A stretch of DNA of 64,000 nt from Dugong dugon (taxonomy: Eukaryota; Chordata; Mammalia; Sirenia; Dugongidae): assembly GCA_030035585.1 (NCBI GenBank), contig CM057482.1, forward strand, positions 10,651,001 to 10,715,000, read 5' to 3'. Of the stretch, positions 1 to 11,790 are shown piece after piece. A program made the position numbers and the translations under genes. The notes beneath the pieces are model-generated. The model was not told where the DNA came from. It worked only from the letters and a program-made list of their open reading frames with translations, and ran no database searches. Numbering within the stretch: position 1 is the stretch's first letter; each line of letters opens with the position of its first letter.

Positions 1-397
1 CGGCCCTGGAGTAGCCTAGTCTGATGAGTCACAACAATAAACCCTGACTTACACCCCATGACTGGTGTGCAAAGTGCTTTCACATCTGTCTCCACTCCAG
101 CCCCACCATACACCTGGGAGTTGGGTACCCTCTCTTGTGGGAGATGAGATGTAGGGGGCTCAGAGGCTGAGTGACTGGCCTGCAGCCACACAGCACGGCA
201 GAGTCCCTCATTTCAATTCATGGCAGTATAATTTTTGACAAGTTAAAACGGATTCGTATACAATGATCGCATGTCAAAGCTTTATGTAACTCACTAACGA
301 ATCAACCAGGAGAATTGTAAAACTCGTTCAAAAGAGCATTTGCGAGACAGATTTATATAGTTAGTTAGAAAAGTGCTGAAATAAGTTTCCTAAGTTA
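1..397. other. Intergenic, nothing recognised
   Basis: No open frame with coding character, splice-bounded exon or repeat I can name. The first 200 bases look like ordinary non-repetitive mammalian DNA. Confidence 0.5.
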
Positions 398-563
398 GGA
401 AACCCTGGTGGCATAGTGATTAAGTGCTACAGCTGCTAATCAAAAGGTCAGCAGTTCAAATCCCCCAGGCACTCCTTGGAAACTCTCTGGGGCAGTTCTA
501 CTCTGTCCTGTAGGGTTGCTATGAGTCGGAATCAACTTGATGGCAATGGGTTTTTTGGTTTTG
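398..563 (+). repeat. AfroSINE (tRNA-derived SINE)
   Basis: It has the family layout: a GGA.CCCTGGTGGCA head, a pol III box-B-like GCAGTTCAAATCC, the body GGGGCAGTTCTACTCTGTCCT, then GAGTCGGAATCAACTTGATGG and a TGGGTTTTTTGG tail. The middle is shortened after the box B region. Confidence 0.9.
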
Positions 564-1179
564 AGGTAGAGACATAACTGGTTAATGCCTTACAGGGCAA
601 TAAACGAACTTCCAGGGTTACCTTCTCTACCGGACAAAAATCCTTTGCATCTTTGCCAAACAAAAATTTACACATTAACATGTAACTTCACAAAGTCTGG
701 GCCCTAATCAAGAGTAAACTGTAAGTCAAAGGTATGTTCCCCTAGAGATTTAACTAATTCTTCAGGGAGCAATTAAACACTGCTTCAGAATGACACTCGA
801 AGGACACGCAGGCTTCTCTAGCTTTATTCCCAAGTTAGGGATGCGTTTTCTTCACAGAACAGAGTGCGTTCCTCCTGGCCCACGCCTCCCGACCAGTGCT
901 GAGCATCCTGAGACCTGCACCTTCCAGGGCCATCAGGTGTTGAGTCTCCAGCCCACAGCGCTTTGCGTTTGGCAGCACTTGGAGCTGGCTACATGGCTGT
1001 GCTCAGACGGGCCTGCTGGCTCCTGGGGCTTGGTTGCTCCTTGATCCAGAGTAGCCCTTCCTAAGATGACTTGAGCATCATAGTAACATGATGTTCACAG
1101 ACAGCTCTCCCACCGATTGTCTTATTTGAGCTTTATAAGAATTTTAAGTGGTTAAGTGCTTGGCAACATCCCCAGCCCT

Positions 1180-1400
1180 GTCGTTAGGTGCTGTCGGGTC
1201 AGTTCCGACCCATAGCAAACCTGTGTACAACACTGCCGGGTCCTGTGCCATCCTCACAATTGTTGCTGTGCTTGAGCCCGTTGTGGCAGCTGCTGTGTTG
1301 ATCCATCTCACTGAGAGTCTTCCTCTTCTTCACTGACTCTCTAACAAGCATGAGGCCCCTCTCCAGGGACTGGTCCCTCTTAATAACACATCCAAACTAG
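1180..1400 (-). repeat. RTE/BovB-type LINE, 3' end fragment
   Basis: It matches the other RTE copies in this window (for example 14935 and 37390) read as minus-strand elements: the tail GTTAGGTGCTGTCGGGTCAG, then the stretch around GTGCTTGAGCCCGTTG and GACTGGTCCCTC. It is 5'-truncated. Confidence 0.85.
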
Positions 1401-2155
1401 ATAAAGAAAAATCCCCAAAGGGAAGGTGACTGGCAGAAGCACAGCTACTAAGTGGCAGAGCAGGCTTTGAACACAGGGCCACAAGCTTGTTTTCTGGGCT
1501 GCTTCACGCTGGCTGAAGTTCTGAGCGGGGCAGGGTATTTCTGTCTGTCTCCTTAACACCTCCTCCCGGTGACCTTTCTCTCTGCACCCCTACCTCTTTG
1601 TGGGGTTCGTCCCCTCCCTTGAACCTAGCCCTTCTCTACTTTCTGCTTCCATTGGAAAGTAACTGTCCTGGGCTCTCCTGCATGAGGACAGAGCCAGGGG
1701 ACTAATGGGCCACTAAAGGAGGGTGTTAATGACTGGTTACGGCCCTGGGGGGTGGATATTTGTACTTTCATCCTCCCTCCCTCTCAGAAAGTGTGGGGGA
1801 AGTTTTAAAAGCTCAGTCCACCTTCTCCTCTGGCCTAAGGGTTGTCACAGACAAGGCTCTGCAGCTCTTCTCACTGCCACTACCTGTCCCCTGCCCACCA
1901 CCCTGGTGGTTACCATGCCTGGCTGGCAGGTGAGGAAATCCACAGAAAGCCAAAATGACTCACCCCAAATCTCATAGCCAGACCGTGAACCTAGGACTTG
2001 GAATTCTCAGCCTTTCCTACACAGATTTAACCACTGCATGAAGGTGTTTGGGGCATAAACCAGGTGCAGGTGGGCAATTACAGAGCCACTGAGTCGTTAC
2101 TGAGTCTTGAGAGCCAAGTTTGGAATCTTCTCTGTCTCAGCCCAGAGGCCCACTC
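1401..2155. other. Intergenic, nothing recognised
   Basis: No gene signal. The short open frames here lack codon structure and splice context. Confidence 0.45.
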
Positions 2156-2215
2156 TGTGAGAAGTCTGTTCTTCCAGACCCACACAAACACACACAGACT
2201 CTATGAGAAGTCTGT

Positions 2216-2246
<31 letters not shown>
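2153..2246. repeat. Tandem 47-bp duplication plus (CA)n microsatellite
   Basis: The block TGAGAAGTCTGTTCTT occurs at about 2157 and again about 47 bases later at about 2204, each followed by CA-rich sequence. A pure (CA) run of about 13 units ends at 2245. The layout suggests slippage or duplication seeded by the CA tract. Confidence 0.85.
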
Positions 2247-2469
2247 GCAGTAGGGATTATTTTCCTGAACTTCCGTGACAACTCCAAGGTCAGACTCTGA
2301 AGCTCTTGCTCTCCCCTTTTACAAACTATCTCTTTGCCCCCAATTCTGGATGCCCTGTGCCCCCAAGCTTTCCTCTCCCCAGAAATGATCCTGTTTTGTT
2401 TATGTAGCCTGCCTGGCAGAGGCAAAAGGAGGGGCTAGGCCTTCCCACACTCCAGCCTGCTTCCTTGCT

Positions 2470-3085
2470 GGCTTCCCTTCAGTCTGTTCACGCAGCTGCC
2501 GAAGGGATCCCAGGGAAATGTCAGACCCTGTTGCTCCCCCGCTCATAACCCTGGGTGGCTCCTCATCTAACAAGTGAAAGCCGAAGTCCTTTCAAAGGTT
2601 CCTCCCGTTTCTTTGCAGACTTCATCGCTTACCACTCTCCCCCAGCCTGGCTGCTTTTCTTCAGATACACCAGGCACACTTCCACCTCAGGGCCTTTGCA
2701 CAGTATCTCTGTACCTGGCACACCCCCATCAGCCACCTGGCTTACTCCCCTACCTCCTACAGATCCTTACTCAGGTGTCACTCTGAGACCTGTCCTGACC
2801 ACCCTATTGAAAATCAGCCTCCCCCTTCTCTGCGTTCCTGACTCCCTTTTCCTGTATTCTTCTCTATGACATGTTACCATCTGCCGTACTGTCTTTGTTC
2901 TTGTTCGTTTATTGTCTGTTTCCTCCTGCTAAAATGTGAGCTCTGTGAGGGCAGAGATTTGCGTCTGTTTTGTTCATTACTGGATCACCAGGACCTAGAA
3001 CAGTGACTAGACTATAAATAGAGGCTTAATAAGCGAGTAAATGAATGAATGGTGCTCAATGGATGTCTGTTGAAAGAAAGAATGA
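2470..3085 (+). repeat. LINE2 (L2) 3' end
   Basis: It carries the hallmark L2 3' series in order: GGCCTTTGCAC, a CCT-rich tract, TGTGAGCTCTGTGAGGGCAG, GTTCATTACTGGATCACCAG and the terminal AATGAATGAATG. It is an ancient mammalian repeat. Its apparent short ORFs should not be read as genes. Confidence 0.85.
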
Positions 3086-3689
3086 ATGAATAAATCAATC
3101 AGCCAGGAAAGAGCTAAACTCATAGGAAAGGAACAGAGAGAGGCTCACAGATTTCAGGGGAGGGTGTGTCATTTCTGGTTGGGGGTGGGGAGGGGACCAG
3201 GGAAGACTATCAGGAGGGGCCGATGCACTGTCAAGTCCATAGTACACGCTGGGAAGACTGGGATCTGAGAACAGCAGCCTGTGAGTCACTTTGCTTCCAT
3301 CAAGGGAGGGGCAGAGACTGGGATTGGAAATACTAATCATCCCGTGAAGAATTGCTCCTCTTGGCGGTGGAATACACACAGGGCCATTCTGTTTATTTTC
3401 CTTTGGCCCCAAGCAGCTGGGCCTTTTTTTCGTCCTAATTGCTTTGTTTTAAGTTGCTGTCACTTCCCAGGAACAAAGGCAAATTAACTGTACTGGTAGG
3501 AGACACAGCTGTTGGCCCAAAAGGCTACCTCTGAGCATGCTCGTCATTGCATGAGATACGGGACCCTGGTAGAGGGGGTCCCTTGGGGGCTCATCCCAGC
3601 AGTGTCTTCTGCAGCCAGCTGGAGTAGGGGAGCATGAAAAGAGGAAGCCTTTCTGTGTGGCATCTCTGCAACTAACAAAAGGTAAAGGG

Positions 3690-4915
3690 GGGCCCAACTG
3701 GATTTCCACATGCAAAAGGCTGAATGAAGTTGGACCCCTATCTCACACCATATACGAAATTCAGAAATTGATCAATGACTTTAATACAAGAGCTAAAACC
3801 ATAAAACTCTTACAAGAAAATGCAGGGGTAAATCTTCAAGACCTTGTTTTTGGCAATGAATCTTTAGATATGACACCAAAAGCGTGAGCACAAAAGAAAA
3901 AATAAATAAATTGGACTAAGGGCCTTATCAAGAAAGTGAAAAGGCAATCTACAGAATGGGAGAAAATCCTTGAAAATCATATATCTGAGAGGGGTTTAAT
4001 ATTTAGAATATATAAAGAATATATAACTGAACAACTAAAAGGTGAACAAATACAAAAACAGGAAAAGGACTTGAATGGACCATTTCACCGAAGAGCTACT
4101 AAGCACGTGAAAAGATGCTCAGAACCATTAGTCATTAGGGAAATGCAAATCAAAACCACACTGAGATACCACCTCATACACACTAGGGTGGGTATAATCA
4201 GAAAAACGGAAAACAAGGGTTTGCAAGGAGGTGGAGAAATTAGAACCCTCATTCATTGCTGGTGGGAATATAAAATAGCGCAGCCACTAGGGAAAACAGT
4301 CTGGCTGCTTCCTCAAAAAGTTAAACAAAAAATTATCATAGGACTCATCAATTCCACTCCTAAGTATATATCCAGAAGAACTGAAAGCAGGGACTCAGAT
4401 CTTGTACACCAATGTTCACTGCAGCATTATTCACAATAGCCAAAAGGTGGAAACAACCCAAGTGTCCCTCAACAGATGAATGAATAAACAAAATATGGTA
4501 TATACTTACAACTCATTGCAAGTACCGAATCATAGCAACCCTATAAGACAGGGTAGAACTGCCCCATAGGGTTTCCAAGGCTGTAAATCTTTACAGAAGC
4601 AGACTGCCACACCTTGCTCCCGTTCAAACCACAGACCTTTTGATTAGCAGCTGAGCACTTTAACCACTGTGTCACCAGGGCTCCACATAGGTACAATGGA
4701 ACTTTATTCAGCCATATGCTACGACGTGGATGAACCTTGAAAATATTATGCTAAGTGAAGTAAGTCAGACACAAAAGGACAAATGTTGCATGATCCCACT
4801 TACGTGGAAGATCGGAATAGGCAAAGGCATAGAGACCAGCGTACATTAGTGGTTACAGGGGCTGCAGAGGAGAAGGAATGTGAAGTTAGTGCTTAATGGG
4901 TAGTTAGTGTGAGTT
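3690..4915 (+). repeat. L1 ORF2 3' end and 3' UTR, interrupted by a SINE
   Basis: Translated fragments show the C-terminal part of L1 reverse-transcriptase ORF2 (residues like ENHISERGLIFRIYKEYITEQ and TTLRYHLIH), with stops. The element resumes after the AfroSINE at 4685 with the usual ACAATGGAACTTTATTCAGCC, and an RTE copy was inserted near its 3' end at 4916. It is dead. Confidence 0.88.
4509..4684 (-). repeat. AfroSINE nested in L1
   Basis: It reads in reverse: CATTGCAAGTACCGAATCAT...CACCAGGGCTCC. L1 sequence flanks both sides, so this SINE is younger than the L1. Confidence 0.9.
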
Positions 4916-5400
4916 TAAAGTGTTAAAAAGCAAAGATGCCACTAAGGTGTGTCTGACCCAAGCCATGGTGCTTTCAATCGCCTCCTGCATGTGAAAGCTG
5001 GACAATGAATAAGGAAGAAGAATTGCCATCTTTAAATTGTGGTCTTCTTGGAGAATTGAATATCCCACGGGCCGCCAAAAGAACGACCAAGTCTGTCTTG
5101 GAAGAAGTAGAACCAGAATGCTCCTTAGAAGCAAGATGGCAAGATTACGTCTCACATACTTTGGACATGTTCTCAGGAGGGATCAGTCCCTGGAGAAGGA
5201 CATCATGCTTGGTAAAATAGAGGGTCAGCGAAAAAGAGGAAGACCCTGAACAAGATGGATTGACACAGTGGCTACAGCAATGGGTTCAAGCATAGCAATG
5301 ATTGTGAGGATGGCGCAGGACCGGGCAGTGTTTTGTTCTGTTGTACACAGAGTTGCTGAGAGTCGGAGCCGACTCAACAGCACCTAACGACAATAACAAG
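4916..5400 (+). repeat. RTE/BovB-type LINE 3' end with target-site duplication
   Basis: The open fragment encodes the end of the RTE polyprotein (TYFGHVLRRDQSLEKDIMLG, GQRKRGRP). It ends at ...GACTCAACAGCACCTAACGAC followed by an AAC/AAT-rich tail. TGTGAGTT occurs directly before (4908-4915) and after (5401-5408), a plausible target-site duplication. It is 5'-truncated and inserted in the 3' end of an L1. Confidence 0.88.
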
Positions 5401-6796
5401 TGTGAGTTATATCAATGGGCTCCCTTGACTCTGGCCCCTGATGGGGAGCATCAGCTGTGGAGGAGCATGAGGTCAGGGTATTTATTTCCCAGCTCTCTCC
5501 GTGCAGGGATACCTTGCACTGACCTTTTTGCCTCCACTGACCAGAAGTCACAACTCCTGTCAGGTAACCAGGTTGTGGTAGCTGCCCACCCCCCTCACCC
5601 TCCAAGCCTAGGAGTGGTGAGAGCCACTCTGTCACTAGCCTTACACTGTCCCTTGTTGCCCTACACCCTTTGTCTCTTTCCTCAACTCTGCTGAAATTAC
5701 CCAGTTGTGTGTGTCATCTCTTTCCTGTCAGGACCCTGCCTGATACACACTCTGTCCCCTCTGGCCTTCGACTCCCTAGGTGTCTGTCACTGAGAGACCA
5801 GGTTTGGGCACAGCAAAGGATACCGGGAAACGTCCATTTCAGTGCCTGGGCCTGATCACACAGTGATGGAACCAGAGGAATGTCTTATGGGAAAGGGTGG
5901 TGCCTCAGTGACAGGAAGCTGAGGCCTTGCCTCCCAAGCCACTTGAATTTGAGGGGAAAAAATTGACCTTTAGAAGCTCTCTAGGGAGTGGCTGGGAATG
6001 AAAATAGAACCAGATGCACGAGCTCCAGGGAGCACAGCTTCTGCTTCTTCCTCCCCAGTGAGGGACCCAACAGGTCTGCAGCCCTGGCTTCAAGGTGGGG
6101 CCTGGCCCTCTATGCCCTGGTCGGAACTGACTCGATCAGGTTTAAACAAGGGGTCCTGTAGGGTATTCAGGGAGAGCCTCAGAGACTTTTGCTCCAGGCC
6201 CAGCCCTGCCACCTATTTGCTGTGTGACGCTGGACTGTTTGCACCACCTCTCTGAGCCCCAGCTTTGCATTCGTCAGTGAGAACAATGACTCCTGTGTGA
6301 TGCACAACATTGCTGTGGGGTCAGGCCAGGGGACATGTGTGCAGGCCCCTTGTGAGGGGACCAAGTGCTGTGTAGTGGGACGGATGCTCCAGCTTCTAGC
6401 TCAGACTCCCCGGATTCTAGTCCAACTCTCACGCTTTCTGACCATGGGCCTTGGGCAGTGATTTCACCTCTCTGCGCCTCAGGTGGGCCTCTGTCAATGA
6501 GGACGGCAGTGCCTCAACTCCACCATGCCTCCTGGTTAGGGCATGGCCTCCAGAATATAACCCCTTGACCCCCCTCCATTGTCTTAGGGACATAGGACAG
6601 TAAAGTCTGGTGGAGATGGGTGGGGGGAGAGTGCTGGGGGAAGGGGCTGGCAGCAGCCTGTGAAACCCCCAGGATACGAGCCCCCTAACCTGGGCTGTGG
6701 AGATGGCTGGGTCCAACTGAAGATCCAGATGCTGAGAAGGTGTCACTCCTGTGATACCTGGGCCCCGGCCCCTGTAACCAAAGGTCCTGCTCCCCT
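5401..6796. other. Intergenic with MIR-like remnants
   Basis: No gene. The stretches near 6185-6300 and 6395-6500 read like MIR cores (for example GCTGTGTGACGCTGG followed by CCTCTCTGAGCCCCAG). The rest is unassigned. Confidence 0.5.
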
Positions 6797-6992
6797 AACC
6801 CATTGCCACTGAGTCGATTCCGACTCATAGTGACCCTATAGGACAGGGCAGAACTGCCCCATGTGGTTTCCAAGGCTGTAATTTTTACAGAAGCAGACTG
6901 CCACATCTTTCTCCCACTGAGCGGCTGGTAGGTTCGAACTGCCAACTTTCAGTAGGTAGCCGAGTGCTTAACCACTGTGCCACCAGGGCTCC
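6797..6992 (-). repeat. AfroSINE, nearly full length
   Basis: A full series in reverse: AACCCATTGCCACTGAGTCG, the TAGGACAGGGCAGAACTGCC body, GCGGCTGGTAGGTTCGAAC box B, and the ACTGTGCCACCAGGGCTCC head. Confidence 0.93.
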
Positions 6993-9138
6993 TTCCGTAC
7001 CCTTAGGGAGCTCAGAGTGCTTCCTTGGCTTCAGCCTCCCACCCTAAATGCTGAAAACGTCTCGGGGCTGCCCCTAGGCCGTCCCCTTGGTCACCTGCTG
7101 CCACATGGCCTGGGGTTGCGGTGCCCAGAGCAAAGCTTCTCGCACAGCAGCAGCCACCCCTCTCCTGAGAGCTCAGCGTGGGCCACCACGGAGTGTGGCA
7201 CTGCTCTGACCCTCTGCTCAGGGAGAGCGACCTATGTTTTTCTCTGCTCAGCCCTGCTGCCGTAAAAAGGTCCGTGGGCTTCCCAAAGGACCACGTCAGA
7301 GGGATCATGAACCAACTCGGACCTCTCTACCTTCTCATGGGCACTTGTGGGCCTCGTGCCAAATAACACCAGGACCCTGCCAGCAACCACCAGGGTCTCT
7401 TCAATCCAGTGGCCATCAAGTCGATTCTGCCCCTCTGACTTCACAGTCAAGTACAGGAGACAGCCCCCCACCCCCAATCATCCAGTTATAGGACCACAAG
7501 GTAAGTTCCCTGATGGAGACAGCCCCCTCTGTGTGAACTATGACTTCCAAACCTCAGGGCAGCCGATGGCCTCGGCCCAGCTTTCCATCTCAGACCTTTC
7601 TCAAGGTTAGCGGGCTGGCAGGACACACTCCCCACCCCATTTGGCGGCTGTCTTTACCCCTCCCCCTTCACCCCCCCGCCATGTCCTGTCATTGCATCCA
7701 ACCAGCTGCTTTGGTTGCCCACAAGAGAAGCCGCCTTTGGCTAAGTTAAGGAGAACAGGATCTTGCTCCCCAGGAGGACCAGAGCACCAGGCTGTGAAGG
7801 ACAGGGTGCGAGCAGCTGCAAGCAGCAGTCTGCCTGGCCCTGTGTGGGTGACCTGTGCCCACCCCTGGGTCAGGGCAGGACAGGGCACTTTGACTGACCA
7901 TACACTAAGATGGCCCACAGCAGGAGGAGAGGGAATTACCCCAAGTAAACTGGGTGCCACTGAAGAATGAGGAGTGGTCCCTACGTGGATGGCCAGAATA
8001 CAGCCATGACCACATGGTCTCCCTTCTGCCACCACCATTGGCTCTGTTGTGTCTTTCAGCTATCCCAGCTTCCCTCTCTAGCATCTCCCTGGCCACAACC
8101 CTCCAGGCATTCCCCCTCCCACCCCAGTTTCCTTCATGCCTGGGTGAAGACTGCCTGGAATGTCCTTCCTCAACTCTTTCATGTGAAGGACTCCTGCCCA
8201 CCCTGCAAGGCCCATCTAATTGTGCCCTCTCCTAGAAGACTGCTATGTCAGCCTGAGGCTGAATACCCAGCCTGGCTCAAGCTCCTGCAGCATGGTCTGA
8301 CCTCTGCCTGCCCTGCACCAGAATCGGTAGCTTATGAGCTTTCTGTCCCCAAGGTGGAGCCCCCAAGGTCCCCATCTTCTCCTTGTGTCCACTCAGGGCC
8401 TGCTGAGGCTCATGGAATTGTTTGGCTTCTGGGGACATCTGGAGCCATGCCCTGGCACTGGTCTCTCCTGGGTCCCTGTCTACCCAGGCCCCTGGCTTCC
8501 ATCCTTCTCTCCCGCTTTCCGCACCCACGGTCACTCGGTTAATGTTCCGCTTAGCCTGGAGATGTCTTCCCAACAACAACTTCTTAACCAAATAAATAAA
8601 TAAATAAAATCATCGCTTAAAACTCTTGAGCAGTGAAGCAGCAGATGACGTTGTGTGGGCAGCAGCCCAGGGGACACAGAATGAACATCTCCTGAGTGGG
8701 TGTCCTTATAAGGACAGGTTCAGGAGGAGAATGGGCAGGAGGGCAGGCCGCCTGCCAGGGAGTGAGAGGCTGGGCAGGGGATGGGTGCCCAGCCGCTGGG
8801 CTGAGTATGGAGCCAGCAGGGGTGCTGACGAGGACCCAGTTCCACAGGGGGAGTTGGCAAAGCACCACCTCCAGAGGGACTTGTTGGGCCAAAGTCCGTC
8901 TGTCCCTCTGCCTTTGCTGCCATTGTCACCACACAGGCACTGACCTATTCTCAACCAGCTGCCCCGCTGTCCCACGCTCCCAGCCCAGCACTGGGAAACT
9001 CCCCCACTCCTGGCCCAGCAGTGCCTGGCCTTAGCTGGTATCAATAAAGGTTTGTGGGATGGAAGGATTAGTAAATGAATGAATGGCTCCGTGGTGGTAG
9101 CTTTGGCTCATCCACTGGGCTGTAGCACCTGGAACACA
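6993..9138. other. Intergenic, L2-like segment and (TAAA)n
   Basis: No supported gene. The stretch 8040-8240 resembles an L2 3' region (CCTGGAATGTCCTTCC, CTCCTGCCCACCCTGCAAGGCCC). A short (AAAT)n tract lies near 8589-8610. The many overlapping GC-rich short ORFs on both strands are composition effects. Confidence 0.5.
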
Positions 9139-9306
9139 AACCAAACCAAACCCATTGCCATCGAGTTGATTCTGACTCATAGTGACCCTATAGGACAGGG
9201 TAGAACTACCCCGTGGGGTTTCCAAGGGGCGCCTGGTAGATTCGAACTGTCGATCTTTTGATTAGCAGCCGTAGTTCTTAACCACTTCACCGCCAGGGTT
9301 TCCACT
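9139..9306 (-). repeat. AfroSINE with 12-bp target-site duplication
   Basis: Reverse-oriented AfroSINE with an internal deletion. ACCTGGAACACA is duplicated exactly at 9127-9138 and 9307-9318, which fixes the insertion ends. Confidence 0.94.
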
Positions 9307-10119
9307 ACCTGGAACACAGGGATGTGTTTTCTCTTTTCTGAGGGGCCAGTGCAGGGCTGGGTGCTTAACGAAGGATTTGTTGGTTGAGTGGGCCCTGCCC
9401 TTGAGTAGACCAATCAGTTCCTGCCCTGCTCAGGATCACCCCTGTCCCCAGCATGAAGGCACACATACCCTAGACCTCCTCCAGATAATGCCTGTGACTG
9501 GGGGTTTGCTCCCCCCTGAGGACAGTGTGTAAGAGAGAGACAAATAGAGAGGGTTTCTGGGAGAGTCCTGATTGTCTAGGCACCCTTCAGACCCCACCAT
9601 ATCTGGGAACAAAGCTCCAGCCCTGAAGATCTGAGGGTAAGGAGAGCTGTGAACTCAGGTCACCAGTACCGGAAGCCTCCCCAGCCCTCGTCAGGAAAGG
9701 CTCTTCCCAGATCTTCCTGAAGCCCCAATTCCTCGTTATGGTGAGTCTTACAGACAGAACGGATGGCCAAATGAGTTGAGGAGCTGGGAGGGTCACCCCT
9801 TCCCTTTGCCAGATTTACTGTGCCAAAAGCCCCACCATTTATGCACTTCTGAATCAAGCATTGCCCTTTCCCCTAAATCCTCTTTCAAAAGGCGAAGAGT
9901 GCATCCTTAGAAGGGTCAACAGTGGAATTCTCTAATCAGCAGATAAGCAGACGGGACAGCTAGAGGTTGGGGAGAGGGGCTGGAGAGAAGTGTAGAGGAA
10001 AATGACTGAGCGGGGAGGAGAGTCCAGGAAGAGAAGGCTCCTGATGCTTCTGCCTGATTCTTGGAGGCCAGCTGTGACCCGAGGCGAGGGTAGTGTATCC
10101 CCCAGACCTCCCCCGCCCA

Positions 10120-10354
10120 GAATTTAAAGGGCTCCGGGGGCTCTTCAGCTGGCGCTGGTCCTGGTGCCAGGAGAACATTGTCAGCTGCAGGAGGGTGACT
10201 CAAGGAGCAGCAAAACCAGCAGAGGTTCCTGTCAGAGCTGCGAGAGGAGCAGAGCCAGCTGTGTCTACTAAGCCAGCCAGCGCCACGCCTGGCCTAAGGC
10301 CCTGACCTCTGGGAGCAGCTGCACTTATCCACACATCCAACCCAGCTCGCAAAG
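10120..10354 (+). promoter_or_regulatory. Possible TATA-like promoter and non-coding first exon
   Basis: GC-rich CCCCCGCCCAG precedes AATTTAAAGG (about 10120), a TATA-like box. About 200 unique bases downstream comes a strong splice donor, CGCAAAG|GTAGGT (donor GT at 10355). E-box CAGCTG motifs occur at least twice. There is no repeat homology and no convincing coding frame. This could be a 5' UTR exon or lncRNA start. It is inferred from motifs only. Confidence 0.25.
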
Positions 10355-10519
10355 GTAGGTACTCAGAGGGTCACGCAGAAGGCCTGCCCTGCTGTCATTC
10401 TGTTCTAAAATAGAAATGTCCCTTGTGTGAAGAGTAATACAAAACACAACAAAACTCTCATGTGATTGCTTAAAATTCTACCACCAGCCATGTATTATTT
10501 TGAGTTAAGCATTGCCCCT

Positions 10520-10625
10520 CTGCGATGGGCTGAAAAACGGCCCTCAAAGATGTTCACATCCTAATCCCCAGAAACTGGGAATGTATTACTTTACATATTT
10601 CAGGTGGCACTCCCAGAATCCTCTG
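10520..10625 (+). repeat. MLT1-like LTR fragment
   Basis: GATGGGCTGAA...GGCCCTCAAAGATGTTCACA then TCCTAATCCCCAGAAACTGG resembles the 5' part of MLT1 LTRs. It is short and diverged. Confidence 0.5.
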
Positions 10626-11289
10626 CTCTGGCCACCTTCTTAAACCCTGCTGACCAGAGAGGCTGAGTCACCGGGGGAAGGTTCTACCAGGTTCTTTGGG
10701 CTTGATTATAAATGCTGGAGATTTGTGAACCATAATGATGAGGAGGAGGATGATCATAGTAATGATAGTGATTATGGAATAAGGCAGGATATAAGGACAT
10801 GTGAACAAGTAAATAGCACTAGATACTATGCCGCAAAGCTCCTGCACACTATCGCATCCAATCATCCCACTGGGGAGGTTGTAGCATCTCTATTTTATGG
10901 ATAAGCAACTGAGGCGCAGAGAGAGTATGTGACTGTCAAAAGTCACACAGCTAGCTGGAGATGAGGTTGTAGTTTCAGCCCAGACCTGACTTCGAAGTCC
11001 ATGCCTCTAACAACAAGCTATTCTACCTCCTAAAAAATATTTTAAACTAACAGTTCTCCTATTGATGTCTCAGTTTTAATCAAGCAACAGTCTTCCCGGG
11101 ATGGAAAGGTTTGGGGCAGAAAGGGTGGGAGAGTGATGTTAGGCGACCCTCGAGGCAGAGGACACCTAATTAATTAGTACTCCACCAGTTATCAGGCCAT
11201 TCCCAGTCATCTCCCCACCATGTGACTCACTTCCTCTAAGTTGTTTTGCAGACTCTCTGGACAGTGCTGGACGGATCCAGATCTAACCA

Positions 11290-11790
11290 GCTCAGAGTGG
11301 TCAGACATGCGTAGAACAGACAAAGACGAGTGACAGACGACCCCGGGCCACACGCATGCTCAATAACACAAGAGAGCTCATGCCAAGGAATGAAAAGACT
11401 CATATCAAAGAACCAAAATCACCAGACATACGTCATCTGCAGTAGCCGAGCCCATTTCAAAAGCGAAGAGTCCGTCGGCCACTTCCGTGCCAAGTCTTAG
11501 CCCTGCCCCATAATAAATAACCAATAGAACTATGAATATGCAGAACTTACTAATCCTGCCCACCTGCCTTCCTCCACCCCTATATGAATATATATAATTT
11601 CCCAAACCTATAAAATGTAGATGTTTCCTCAAATCGAGGAACTCAATCTGAGGTCGATAACCTCTGAGTTCCTGCTTGCTAGTCTGTGAAATAAACTCTT
11701 CTTCTTCTCAAAACCCAGCATCTGAGAGACTGGCTCCTTGCACACTGGGCACAGACCCATTGCTCTGGTTTCAGTGACATGGGTGGGGGC
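11290..11790 (+). mobile_element. Solo LTR of an ERV1-type endogenous retrovirus
   Basis: The region has a gammaretrovirus-LTR-like layout: a CCAATAG element near 11519, a TATA-type CTATAAAATG near 11610, the leader of the R region, and an AATAAA polyadenylation signal (GTGAAATAAACTC near 11690) followed by a CT-rich stretch and CTTGCACACTGGGC. No gag, pol or env frame follows, so it is probably a solo LTR. The exact ends and duplication could not be fixed by eye. Confidence 0.7.

Noticed and set aside
2574-2869. Open frames of 70-104 codons
   Set aside because: They fall in an L2 3' end whose pyrimidine-rich sequence simply lacks stops.
3936-4439. 167-codon open frame
   Set aside because: It is the C-terminal part of L1 ORF2, not a host gene.
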